From NCBI GenBank assembly GCA_903813345.2, contig CAIIXF020000009.1, positions 19,991,759 to 20,051,758 on the forward strand: a stretch of DNA of 60,000 nt. Direction: 5' to 3'. Shown in pieces: positions 46,515-58,500 of this stretch. Position numbers and translations under genes: made by a program. Numbering within the stretch: position 1 is the first letter of the stretch; every line of letters starts with the position of its first letter. This DNA comes from Owenia fusiformis. Its lineage: Eukaryota; Annelida; Polychaeta; Sabellida; Oweniidae. The notes beneath the pieces are model-generated. The model did no database searches. It worked only from the letters and a program-made list of their open reading frames with translations, and was not told the DNA's origin.

Positions 46515-46603
46515 TGGGGGGCCCAAATACCCACTGACGCATCGTATATAGCCACAGTAGTTATCATCGTCCTCTATAAAATTATTCTGCCTTTTGCACT
46601 GTT
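46515..46603 (-). pseudogene. Gene C exon 3 remnant: truncated CBM14-like exon
   Basis: After an acceptor TTTCAG the frame reads QCKRQNNFIEDDDNYCGYIRC then VSG, matching the first half of the chitin-binding exon in A and B (C.R.NG/NF...CG(F/Y)(V/I)RC). The second half (GIRM.CPF...W) is missing. The frame runs directly into a Penelope-like GIY-YIG sequence, so the exon was cut by that insertion. Exact breakpoint is uncertain by about 15 nt. Confidence 0.7.
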
Positions 46604-47019
46604 CTGAAACAACATATGCTTGTTTCAACACCGTTTCAATGAACGTTTTTAGCACGGCATCACTTGATTCAGCATGCTGTGTTAAAATGTGTGATGACAA
46701 AGTTTATAATATATTAAGGATGTTTACCTGCAACCTTGAGTATTTATGCATTTTGCAGAATTATTGGAACAACATATTTGACTTTCAAAATGTTCTCGAG
46801 CATTATCTTTGTCAAAAGGTAGGCGTTTCCGGAGTATATGTACATATATGTATCATTTCATACAGAAGATAAATGTATACCATTTATAATTTATGCATAG
46901 CAATGCTACGCTAATAACAAATCCACAAGTTTTAACCAAGCTGAACTTAATCATAAGAAGTTTGTTTCACTATGTACATGTCCTCGAAATGATAGAGTAC
47001 AAATGTTTGGAAATATTCG

Positions 47020-47125
47020 TGAGATATGCACATCTACCTTCGGTCCCTACGGTCCCCCAGGTAGATATGCATATCTCCCTCTGGATAAACCCCATATCCA
47101 AAACCTCCCAGTACATAACCCTTAT
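47020..47125. repeat. Inverted dispersed repeat, right copy
   Basis: Inverse of 42661-42757 with a few indels. The pair brackets the damaged 5' part of gene C. An AT dinucleotide tract (47195-47265) and GCGGGATATA motifs follow, as they do near the left copy. Confidence 0.88.
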
Positions 47126-47967
47126 GTATCCTATGTCAAGTGAGGTTTCAGGTACATAACAGCGGGATATAAAATTGATATCTCGAGGGAGCGGGACATA
47201 TATATATATTATACATATCATACATATAACATATATATAGTGTATATACAGTATACATGTATATCCCGCTATGTATCCCCGCTCCAATCTTCCTGAGAAA
47301 ATTTCCTGCCGAAAATGTTAATAAATTTCTCGAAAATAATGAGAACCTGGACATGGGTGTTCTAAAATCCCCATTCGTGAAACCTCACTTGCCATCGGAT
47401 AAATTAGACGTGATGCTCGGTTTGGAATATGGGTTATATCCCTTGGAAAATAAACCTCCAATAAGATGAAGATGAAGATTTATTATGAATAAATGTACTG
47501 AATTGATGAAACGACGAAGTTTTGAAACGACTGATCACCTTGGTGCAGTCTTTAAGAAAAGAAAAGCATACATTACATTACCGAACGTAGGTGACTGAGA
47601 TGCAGAGCTATCGTGGAATAATTGTATCACAGTAATGCATGAAAATCTACAAATCAAAAGCACACGGGTGTGAGCCAAAGCCCAGGAATCACGATCGTAG
47701 TCGTAATTCTTTGTTTCATCTTGAGAAATGAACCAAAACGGTAAGAATGCACAAGAAACTGTGACATGCATAAATTATGACTGTGTCACTTACAATAAGA
47801 AACGGGCGACAACATGCACGTTTTCATCAAGTTACTATTCATATATTACTTTTTATCGTTAAAATAAATACAAGAAAACTATATCAATGGTGGATGTTGC
47901 AATTACTAATTTAGGCTTTGTAATGGCTTGCTGGACTTATGTATAATTCAATGGGACTATATAAATA

Positions 47968-48557
47968 AAGGGTGACCCGAAATTATGGTATCTCCCCCGC
48001 CCTATAGACAGACATATACCAATGTATCCATGGTATGTGTAATATATCATTTTTTAAACTCATATCCAAAGTTGTATTGTATTGAGTTGTATCATGGTTA
48101 AACTCATGACTTCATGACTTCATGTGACACGTTAGCATTTTGCACCGTGTCCTATCATGGTGGAATGTTATATCAATTGGACTAATTACATTTTCAAATG
48201 TTTTTAGAAATAGTAACTTATTCTTGGTATTACAGTACGGAACAATAAGCACCAGTCCAAGACTGGCCTTCACCCTTTATGCCTTTGCGGTAAAGCAGAT
48301 AATAATCCAATGAAGGCATTGATTTGTTCAGTAGATTTGCAACATATCCACGCTTTAGTCCCCATACGATGCCATTCTGGGTATGTGGCTTATGTACGAA
48401 ATAGATGGGTGCAAAATGGGTGTAAAACTGAACTTTAATTTTGGCCAAACACTACATTTTGAAATGCCTGTAACTTTGTCCAATTTGCTTGTTGAACCAT
48501 GATTCTTGGCAAATCTATGCAACTTAGCATAAGATTTAAAATGATTTATAAGTGAGG
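47968..48557. mobile_element. Degenerate mariner-type MITE related to MITE I
   Basis: GGGTGACCCGAAATTATGG, CAGACATATACCA and TATATCATTTT match MITE I at 9174 onward, and an inverse arm (TTGGCAAATCTATGCAAC, TTTAAAATGA) is at 48505-48550. The right terminus has decayed. Confidence 0.6.
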
Positions 48558-49929
48558 AACCAAAGTGCATATATTAAATTGAAGATTGATGTATACTCAC
48601 AAATATAATTGTATCCTCGACATCACTATATGCTCTCTCAAATTAAGCTATCCTCGTATTGTAATTTTTAAGAGTGAACACAGTTACATAATTTATTCAT
48701 TTTGTTTTCACAAATAGTCCATTTGTATTGAAGAAAGCAGTTTTGAAATATCCCCATGTTACAACATATTTTGTTGACCTTGTTATATAAAGGTTAAATG
48801 TTGACAATGAATCTACATCTACATGCCTGCAAGGTGTGATAAATCATAATTCACATAATAACTAATGATAGAAAGTCACCATAAAACGCAAATAGTTCTG
48901 AAGTGTTATAGTATAATTGATAATTGATATTGAATCTATTGTTTCTACAGTTAAACAAAATTTCAAAACATTAAAACTTAAATCTATATTTTATTAAATA
49001 CAAATATCCACGACTACATATATTGTATTTGATGTTTGAATTAAACCAGTTAAGAAATCGTTTTCGATAACAATAGTAGTGTTCCTGTGACAGCATATTA
49101 AAACATGATCACACGCTTAATCATAAAGATATACCATCGATGACTCATTAATTATTAAATCTTGATCTTAGATAAAAACCATTTTCTAAATTATTCCGTC
49201 TTAGTGTTCTGTGTGTTTTCTTCCTAATGGAGTAGGTGTACAGGGACCGTGTGCATGCACAGAAATTAACTGGTGAACGATCATAAATTGGAAAATTTTA
49301 TCAATAATATGTATATCCGAGACGTCCTGATGGTTCCAATATGTAGAGTATTAGTAAAGTGTCAAAGGAAAAGAACCAAACATTGTTACAGAACCTGACA
49401 AGAAAAAGAAAACATCCCAGTGTACACCAGTCCAAAGGAAAACAAACTCGAACTATCACATACCATAATCCGACGTGAAAAGGAACAATGTCTAAAATCC
49501 CCTCCCCCTCTACCATTTCGAGTTTCATTATCACAATGCAGTATACCATAACACAGAGGGACATTTCATTCACACTGAAGCCATTAAATTATATGTTTGA
49601 GAATAAATATAAATCGATAAGTCAATTCTCATAATGATCAAAATAGTTGTAGATACTAGTTTTCATATAATCATATCCATTCAGTCTCAAATGATGCGTG
49701 ACAGACAAAACACAGTGTTCAAGTTCATGTACATATCAGAAGATAATACTCATCGGCAAAGCCGACGTAATAATCCATAAAGCACAATATTTGACAATGG
49801 TCATCAGGAGAAAACGATGTCTGGTTTTGATCTCTATTTCTCAACCATTAATGCCATAGCCGGAAACCACCTAAAAAGGTGCAAAATAGAAAAAGTCACA
49901 GGGGGAACAGAATCGCACCCTTGAACAGA

Positions 49930-50940
49930 ATACACTTTTCAGGATGGAAAATTCAAAATGGCCACCTGAACATTTACCCAGACTGCCTTAAAACTAATCA
50001 GCTCTAAACTTTCCATAGAAACATCTCTAAAAGTTTAGGATGAATCCATGAAACCTGTAAACAACCCTCAAGAGACACGTTTTAAGGTATTACTTCACAG
50101 TGTATCAGCTTTTTTTCTACAATTCAGATTTTCCTGAACAAAAATCCTGGTAAAAGATATACTGATGTATCACAAAATATGTGAAATTTGGAAAGATTGA
50201 CCGTTTAGTTATTTCTGAAAAAAATGTTTTAATTTAACATTGCTCTCAATGGGAAATTATTTTTTATTTTTTAAAACTAGCCTTCACAGAGACGATTTTA
50301 GGACGGAAAATCCAAAATGGCCGCCTTGCCGCCTTGACATTTACCAAGAATGCCGAAACACTAATCAGTTCTAAACTTTTATAGGTAAAAACATCCCTGA
50401 GGATTTCAAATGAATCCCTCAAATGGTTTGGCTGGAAACCTGTAGACAAGCCTTGACATACAAGATTTTAGGACAGAAAATCCAAAATGGCTGTTTTAAC
50501 ATTTATCCAGAATGTCGAAAAACTAATCAGTTCTAAACTGTCATAGGTAGAAACATCCCTGAGAATTTCAAATGAATCCCTCAAACGGTTTGGCTGGAAA
50601 CCTGTAGACAAGCCTTGACAGAGAAGATTTTAGGACGGAAAATCCAAAATGGCCGCCTTTACATTTACCCAGAATGCCGAAAAACTAATCAGTTCTAAAC
50701 TTACATAGGTAGAAACATCCCTGAGAATTTCAAATGAATCCCTCAAACGGTTTGGCTGGAAACCTGTAGACAAGCCTTGACAGACAAGATTTTAGGACGG
50801 AAAATCCAAAATGGCCGCCTTTACATTTACCCAGAATGCCGAAAAACTAATCAGTTCTAAACTGTCATAGGTAGAAACATCCCTGAGAATTTCAAATGAA
50901 TCCCTCAAACGGTTTGGCTGGAAACCTGTAGACAAGATTA
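49930..50940. repeat. Satellite, about five copies of a 162-170 bp unit
   Basis: Units carry GATTTTAGGACGGAAAATCC, AAAATGGCCGCC, CTAATCAGTTCTAAACT, GAAACATCCCTGAGAATTTC and TTTGGCTGGAAACCTGTAG. GATTTTA starts at 50294, 50464, 50626 and 50788; a diverged first copy begins near 49940. The last two units are almost identical. Confidence 0.92.
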
Positions 50941-51290
50941 TTCGGGACGCCCGCCCGGCAAACTGATTACAATATAGCACCTTAGGGTGCGATAAAAATT
51001 GTGAGTTCGGTGCCAATCTTAAACGATTCCGATATTCCTAAGAATATTAAGTGGCAAAACTTGAAATTAATGATTTTGTATTTTACAGCAAAGTCAAGCA
51101 AGTATTTCTTGGGGTTTTTAGAATAGTTTAACCTTGGCCTAGTTAAGATTTTTTCACTAAAATAGTATGCTTTAACTTCTAGTATTTCTAAATATTTTGA
51201 GCTTTATCTAATAAGCTGGGATACATTCAGGTAAACACCATATTCGGGGTTCAATGGAATATTGTGACTGAATATTATTGTTCTCTATAT

Positions 51291-52326
51291 ACAGGGTGAT
51301 CATTAAGTTCTGGGAATTGGTCTACCATTTCAAGATTTCTAAACCATTTGAGTTGAAATTTTCAGCAATGTAATATATACATATCACATCTACAATTTAT
51401 TTTATTCTAATTACAAAAAAAGTAAAAGTGGTCCGCGGGTCAGCAAATTTTGACTGATGTTAATCTGAAAATTTCCCGCCAAAACATATTCATCTTGCCT
51501 AGATTGTTGCTTCAAACTACTTGTACTAGAGGCAGAACAGTACCCCTGAAGTCATTTAATCAGAAGTATTCTTCATTGCTGAGAGAATCATTTTATTTAT
51601 AATTGTTTCCATTAGCCTGGACGCGCATGCGTTGATGACAAACTTAGTCCATAAAGATGTGTTCCAGTCCTCCCTTTGGTATCCCTTGAAGATTTGCTCA
51701 AGCCGTTGAAATCAGTCTCTTATCGGAATCAAGCTTATGACCTCTCATATAATGCTTTAGCACCCAAAATGTAGTGAAGCCTAGTGTTGGTTCATCTGGT
51801 GAATATTGTCTGGTGAATATGGGGCAGTAATAACTTGTGTGAACCCTAATTCTTCAAGAGTAGTATGGGCAGCTTGAGTAATGGGAAGGAGCATAGTCAT
51901 AATGGAAGATAACTCCCTGCTATTTTGAGTCATGATTGTGACTTTGAGATGCTGATGAATGATACGAAAATAGAACAAAGAACACTCTTATATAACAATA
52001 CAGATGTTACTTTAGAAACTAAAGTTAGAAGAATTTGAAAATATCGAAAATCACAGAAATATGTCCACCAAATAGGTATATCTTAACCATACTTTTGAAT
52101 CAAGCAAAATTTGAATTCATTTTCATTTTACTTGACCCGCTACACCATTTGTCATGTTGCTATAGTAACAATAATTATCCATTGTGACATCAGATGACAA
52201 TGAAACTGTTTTATCCAACCCAAAATTACATTCTCCATCTACCTTGAAAATTTCAAGTAAATTGGTTGAAAACATAATGAAATGACAGTTAAATTCCCAG
52301 AACTTATTATTTTATGACCTACACTG
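51291..52326. mobile_element. Degenerate mariner element with transposase remnant
   Basis: Ends TA-CAGGGTGATCATTAAG and the inverse of CAGTGTAGGTCATAAAAT, both followed by GTTCTGGGAA-type sequence. On the minus strand near 51800-51930 the frame encodes HTTLEELGFTQVITAPYSPD. This matches the RP/H-T-x(n)-LGW-x(n)-HPPYSPD block around the last catalytic Asp of mariner transposases. The rest is broken. Confidence 0.78.
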
Positions 52327-52491
52327 TATGATTATTTTTTCACATCAGCTTAATTGCATTGCTAACGTTTAGTATAGGACTACATGTCATGAAATAAACA
52401 ATCATATAAAATAACTATAATCAATGTAAATGAATGCTGCCAGATCATTATTCATTTCACTTTACATAATAATTCAAACCATTATTATTTT

Positions 52492-52590
52492 CTAGACATG
52501 CCATTCTCCAAGAGGTTGAGTGGGAATCACGTTGCTCTCATACAATGCTAATATGGCGTCCATATCTGGGACAAAGTCACAGAGCACAAA
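52492..52590 (-). CDS. Gene D exon 14: last coding exon
   Basis: 99 nt, acceptor ATTTTAG, stop TAG at 52492-52494. Encodes FVLCDFVPDMDAILALYESN then VIPTQPLGEWHV. Confidence 0.85.
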   Translation of the reverse strand, partial: FVLCDFVPDMDAILALYESNVIPTQPLGEWHV

Positions 52591-55500
52591 CTAAAATAAA
52601 ATGTATACTATACACCATTTTGACTGAGAGGTTATGTACCTGGAATATAGTTACTGATAAAACGAGTATGACAATTCAATATTAATCTATGAAGTAAACG
52701 TTATCAAAAACGATCACGTTTTGGCACAATACGTGAATATTAAGTACTCAAACATTTTATGCCATATATGCCTTTTTATTTGAAAAGCGAATAGTAGATT
52801 ACATTGACTACTTTACCTCGTCCAGTTCACCAATAAATCCGTCACCTAATCTTAACGGCTGTTTGCTACTAATGATGCGAAGAACTAATGGGTCACCGGG
52901 TATTGGAACATTATCTGCAAATTTAATGAAATTTTAGGACGTTAATATTTCATTGAAAAGTTGACTTAGAAACTTAAGCACCTTTATTGTTTTCTTACTT
53001 CGTTTGGCTCGGCTTGGTGTGTCGACGTTCTTTGCTCTTTCATCCTTCCGACTCTCATTTAAGTAATGTTCCTATAAAAAGACAATTTACATGAAGTTCT
53101 AGAGAACTGCCGCAAAAAATTTATAATAAAAGTTACGTCGTAAGGTTTACCAAAAACGTTCATGAACATTTTATAATAACCTAATTTATGAACATGGGAT
53201 TTCTCGAATATTATCGGTGAACATGCAAAAGTCTGTTTTATAGAAGTTCCAAAAATTGCATCAGCACATTTCCGTTTCTATTTAGAGAGAGCGTTTGATG
53301 TCCCAAATACCAGACTAAATAGATACCGGAAACAAGTTGTCAAGTATCGACATAGTCAGATTGGAATTTCTTTTTAGCTCAATTTGAATTATAATTGAAT
53401 ATTAGAGTCCTAATATCTCAATATTGTGCTGACCATTACGTTTCAATTTGAGAACAATTAAGAAGCATTGACAATTTAGATATATATAAAAACTGTTGAT
53501 TGATATAGCAGTATTTACATTTGTATGGGAGACTTCATCTTCAGGAATTACATATTTTAGCCATTCTCTCAAAGGGCGAGTTGTTACCAATACCCGCAAA
53601 TAGTCCGGGTCAATTAGATCCACATCAATGCTTTTCGCTGTATCTACAATTTACCCAATAATTTAACACTTAATTACTTAATTCCTAACAAGGCAGAATC
53701 GTTCATTTTCTCAAAAGAAATGCAATTCAGGGTTTCAAATCATGATGCTTTCTTTGTAAAACATCTCTCATTGCTGCAAAACGTCACCCTATAGCGTAGC
53801 TCTTGGTTAAACGGCTAACAGTGGCCATCTTGAGCGATGTCTCTGTGTCCAAAAGGCACAAGCATATAAAACTAAAACTAAGTAAGTTAACGGGTATTCA
53901 AGTTATCACAGCTTATATTTTCATAAAAATGGTGAAATTTTAAAGTGAGCAGCCACATTTAACATGACTCCTTAAGCAGAGGTCCCATGTCAACAAGGCT
54001 TGTGTTTGATACTGTTAAAAGCATTATCATAGCTTAAATATCCTCTACAAAATTGTTATTTTTGCCCCACCCTATATTCTTTAGTCCTTACCTCGTTTTT
54101 TCCTGAAAGAGATACCCGTTAAATAACTGCCTATACTAACAGCTGAATCAACGGGACTATATTCAGTACCATCATCTTCATCAATCAGAATAGGATCCAT
54201 CAGTTGAACCATATAACGCAATCTATCCAGTTTCTTTGCCACTAAGTCCGCCATCAACTGTGCCTCTGGTGAAATATCAACAGCTTTGGCAATTTCGATC
54301 ACCTTGAGCATAGAAAGAACTATGTGTATCATATTTAAGAACTATGAATGTCCATTTTTGTCATAACAATATATACACGACGAGTCTCCAGCAATTGTAA
54401 GTGTAACACAAGGCATTAACATGACAAATTGTCAAAACCTTCAGTTGCTCACAATATTATAAGTTCAATTTAAGTCTTAATAAATATTCAAGATTTGTTG
54501 AATTTACTTGCAGCAATTGCCCCCCCCCCCCCCCTCCGTTCATTCTGTCCGATCATCTTTTTACCGTTTTCACCGTTTCTGCATATAATATAATACTTCA
54601 TTTTAATCCCTATTCCATCAAGATATAAGACATAAGATCAGCCTAAAATTGTCTGGATTTATAATAGGATCTAAATAAAGCATCCGATGCTGCCTTCCTT
54701 GACAAGGTTGACACAGTGGCATTAAGCGGTGTAAGTGCGCTTTGATGAGTCTTTTTCGTGATACTTAGGGGGAAACTTATTCTCCAAATCACTTGCTCCT
54801 CGGTCATACAACAATACACCCCAAGTCAAACAATCCAGTTGCGAAAACGATTCCCAATATAATACTATGTTATATAATAAAACTTAAAATAATAAAAAGA
54901 AAAAACTCAACAGCCGCTTACCCCCCTATCACACCAAACTAGTTCTTACCCGTTCTTGCCAGTCCTAAGAAAACGTTGTAAAACGGGCTCAGTCTGGCTG
55001 TAGTCGGGAAATATGTCTAAAATAATTATCTACTTCGTTCATAAACAGTCTTCAATACGTCCATCTCATTCGCACTTCGTTCAGGTCGTATACGTCGTAT
55101 AACGCGTCCCTTAGTCTAGAAGGTCATCATGACCTGATTACAGAACGGTATGGTCGCCATCGAATTTTGAATCGATTCAAAATTCTAAATCACATTCGCC
55201 GTCCGGGAAAGTCCATGAATTTCGTAAACAGACCGTAGAACGTTGTAGCTACGTTCATTCAGTTCGCACACAGTTTAAAACCGATTGGCAACGTTTTGAC
55301 GATCACCAGAATATTTTGAGCATGCTCTAAGTTCTGGAGGACCTACTCGTTCTAGTAGTTTCATGAAGTTTGTAAACAGATCCCAAACGGTTCTTAGTGG
55401 GTTCTTAGTACGTCAAATCCGTTCGTGCACAGTTTAAGCCTGTTTTCGAGAGCGTAGTGAGAACTAGTTTGGTGTGATAGTAGGGTTATACCTCAACACG

Positions 55501-58500
55501 CTTGTCATGTACCTAGTGAGGGACCATATCAAAATGCACAAGGGAATGCTGGACTACAGCCAATACGCAAGCATCCGTATGTAGATACTGCACCCAGACA
55601 CACATAGAACCAAAAATGAAACAGCATCCAATTTCAGCAAGGAGAAATTCTCTCGCTATTAAAACTAGTCAGAGAACACTGGCGGATCAAGAAGCTAACA
55701 AGGGGCGGGGCCTAAATTTTGAATCATAATAAGATTTCCGCCCCTAAAACCAAAAACTTGACCTTATTTTGAAAAGTAAAGGCCCATTTTGATAATTAAC
55801 AAAGGCCAATTTTTTGTCGCCCTACAAAATTTTATGCCCCAACAATTTGTGGGGCCCTAATTTTTTTTCTGGGCCTACAAAGGGAGGGCGGGCCCCATGC
55901 ATACGAATACAATATAATAAAATAAAACAAAGGCGTAAATAAATCTGCATTCGTCGAGGCCAAAATAAGAACGGAGCATTTCAGTGGACCTTGTTCTGGA
56001 AACATCCTTTCAATCACAACAAATAGTCGGCAAGTATGTAGTCCGGTTTCAAAATATGATTACAACTAGAAATTAACTCTGCCATTTCTGGCCATGGGAT
56101 ATTCACAAATCAATTCCCTCGATTAGGAAACGAGAAAAAATTTAATATGTACTTTCCTGCATATAGTTTCTTTCTTTGAGAAACCTTCCTCCCCAGTGGT
56201 GTTTACGTCATTTAAAAGTTAAAGTTCCAGTATAGGTTCGGCTGAAAACTTATATCGAAAGCTCTCCTTATAACAGAGCTAACACTAACTATAAAGAGGT
56301 TTACAAGACACCGAACGTAACGATAGCATAAACGATATATTTTTGTTCATCAAGAACAGGGAGAGATGAATATGGATATGTACATTGCAAACATTGATGG
56401 CATTATGATGGTTCTTACAAGCAAACAAATCTAAGATTAACATAGCATTAGTGTTAACAACCAGGCTGGACTCAAATGGATTCATGATCACATTGCTTAG
56501 TGCATAAACGATGGACCAGACGACCGAGTGATTGTAAAAAATCAACATGTGTAGAACCAAATTTTTACTTCGTACGGTAGCTTTGTAACTATTCATTCTG
56601 GTGTTAACATTTGCAAAAACGTGAAAAGTTGTCATAACTTTTTTTAACGTAACCTAATCAAACCGATTTCTCGTGCAGATGGCGGACACTTTAGTCCTTC
56701 ACGAACCGTGTCAGTCAATTTGGTTCGTTCTATCTTCAAATGAACGATTTCAACATCCAAAAAACTCACTTTTTCACGTTTTTGCGAATGTAAACAAAGG
56801 AGGTTGGGACCCCTGGGCTTTTTATTTTTCTATCAACAAAGATGTATTTGGTAGATAGAAAGCAGAATCAATAGTTCCCTTGAGCATGTGCTATAGTATC
56901 TCCGTCCGAATTTGCTATGAAAGATAATCTCCATTCCCGTAAGATAGGGTCACGATTTTTTATAAAATTGTGTTTTATTCCGTATAAATGTAACAAAACC
57001 AATAAGGCGGAATGATATTGACACCCGAGTATATTGTTATTAGAGTAATATGTACAATGGAATAGAATGCAAATATATAATTGGTTAAAGACGCCGTGTC
57101 CTCATATGACCGATTTATAGACATTCTCAGATTGTATTTTTTGACAAGTTGAACATGCCTTAAACGGCAACCTTTATTTTGATAAATAGTACCGTAGGTA
57201 CTGGGCTCACATGGTGTTGCTCATAAGTGAATGATGGCTAAAATGGCAGAAAATCAAAAAAACTTTTTACGATGCGGGAAACCTGAAAATATTTGTAAAG
57301 CTAGGAAATTGGCAAAAAGTGAATTTCGCAAAAATGGCGACCATTTTGAAAATAGGCGAGCCTTTGAACCAAGAGTCATATGGGAGTTTTGTGTATTGAT
57401 GTTGAACAAAAATAACTTAAAACAGGAATCCTATCGACAGAGGTTTTAAGGCAAATTGTCAAAAAGTGGAGTTCGCGAGACAGATTAACAAATCCATGTT
57501 AACTTAATAATAAATGGCTGATGTTTTGCCGATTTTTTGTTACAAAATTATTTTATTCAACTACTCTTTACAATAACATGGCTTTTTACAAAGCAGGACA
57601 CCTGACATTATTTGTAAAGCTAGGAAATGGGTCAAAAGGGAATTTCACAAGACAAAAATGGCAACCATTTTACGAATAGGCGAGCTTTTGAGCCAGGAGT
57701 CATACGAGAGTTCCCTGTATTGATGTCGAACAAAATTAAGTTAAAGCGGAAATCAAATCGACAGAGGTTTTAAAGCAAATTGTCCAAAAGTGAATTTCGC
57801 GAGAGAAAAAATGGCGGCCATTTTGAAACTAGGCGAGCTTTTGAACCAGGAGTCATAGGGGGTTTTCTATACTGATGTTGAACAAAAATAACTTAAAACG
57901 GGAATCCTATTGACAGTGAGAGGTTTTAAAACGGGTCAATTGTTGACAGACGGACGGACGGACAGACAGACGGTCAAGTGAATAATTGCAATAGCTCACC
58001 ACGTGGGCTAATAATAACACTCAGAATTTAATAATCAAAGCGAGTGTGTCATTTTTGGAATTCACAAAAACCCTATTGGAACCTTATCCAAACTTTACTC
58101 TAGTGGTTATCACACAATTTGACCATCTTAAATTAAGTGATGTACTTTTTTATATATTAAGATTATATATAAAACTATATATCAGTTTTCAGTTTCACAT
58201 TTTGCTATTTTAACCTTATCAGACTTCATTACATGATTTATTGCACAAATTACATCTATATAATACAGAGTGTTTCATAAGTATGCACCCCGTCCTATAA
58301 ACCCATACATGTAGTACTGCCACCTTATCATGTTATATACGGTTTTGTTTCTTATGGAATGTTCATAAGATTACAAAGTTCCAGAATCCAGAGGTGTCCC
58401 TCAAAAAAGATACAACGTATCAAAGTATGTGGGTACTGGTCATTTCGAGGGGAATTTCTGGTTATTTCGAGGGCAATTTAAAGGAAAAATTGGTATCTAT

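Noticed and set aside
47690-47771. Signal-peptide-like hydrophobic frame that could be gene C exon 2
   Set aside because: After CACAG the in-phase frame reads FLCILTVLVHFSR then stop, and there is no GT donor where needed. It may be a relic but cannot be supported.
49930-50940. Regular repeats that might suggest a CRISPR-like array
   Set aside because: Units are 162-170 bp with no short-repeat/unique-spacer alternation, and the genome is eukaryotic. It is a satellite.
56285-56635. 116-codon minus-strand frame in gene D intron 9
   Set aside because: Low-quality composition, overlaps an inverted repeat, no recognised motif and no homologous exon in genes B or C.
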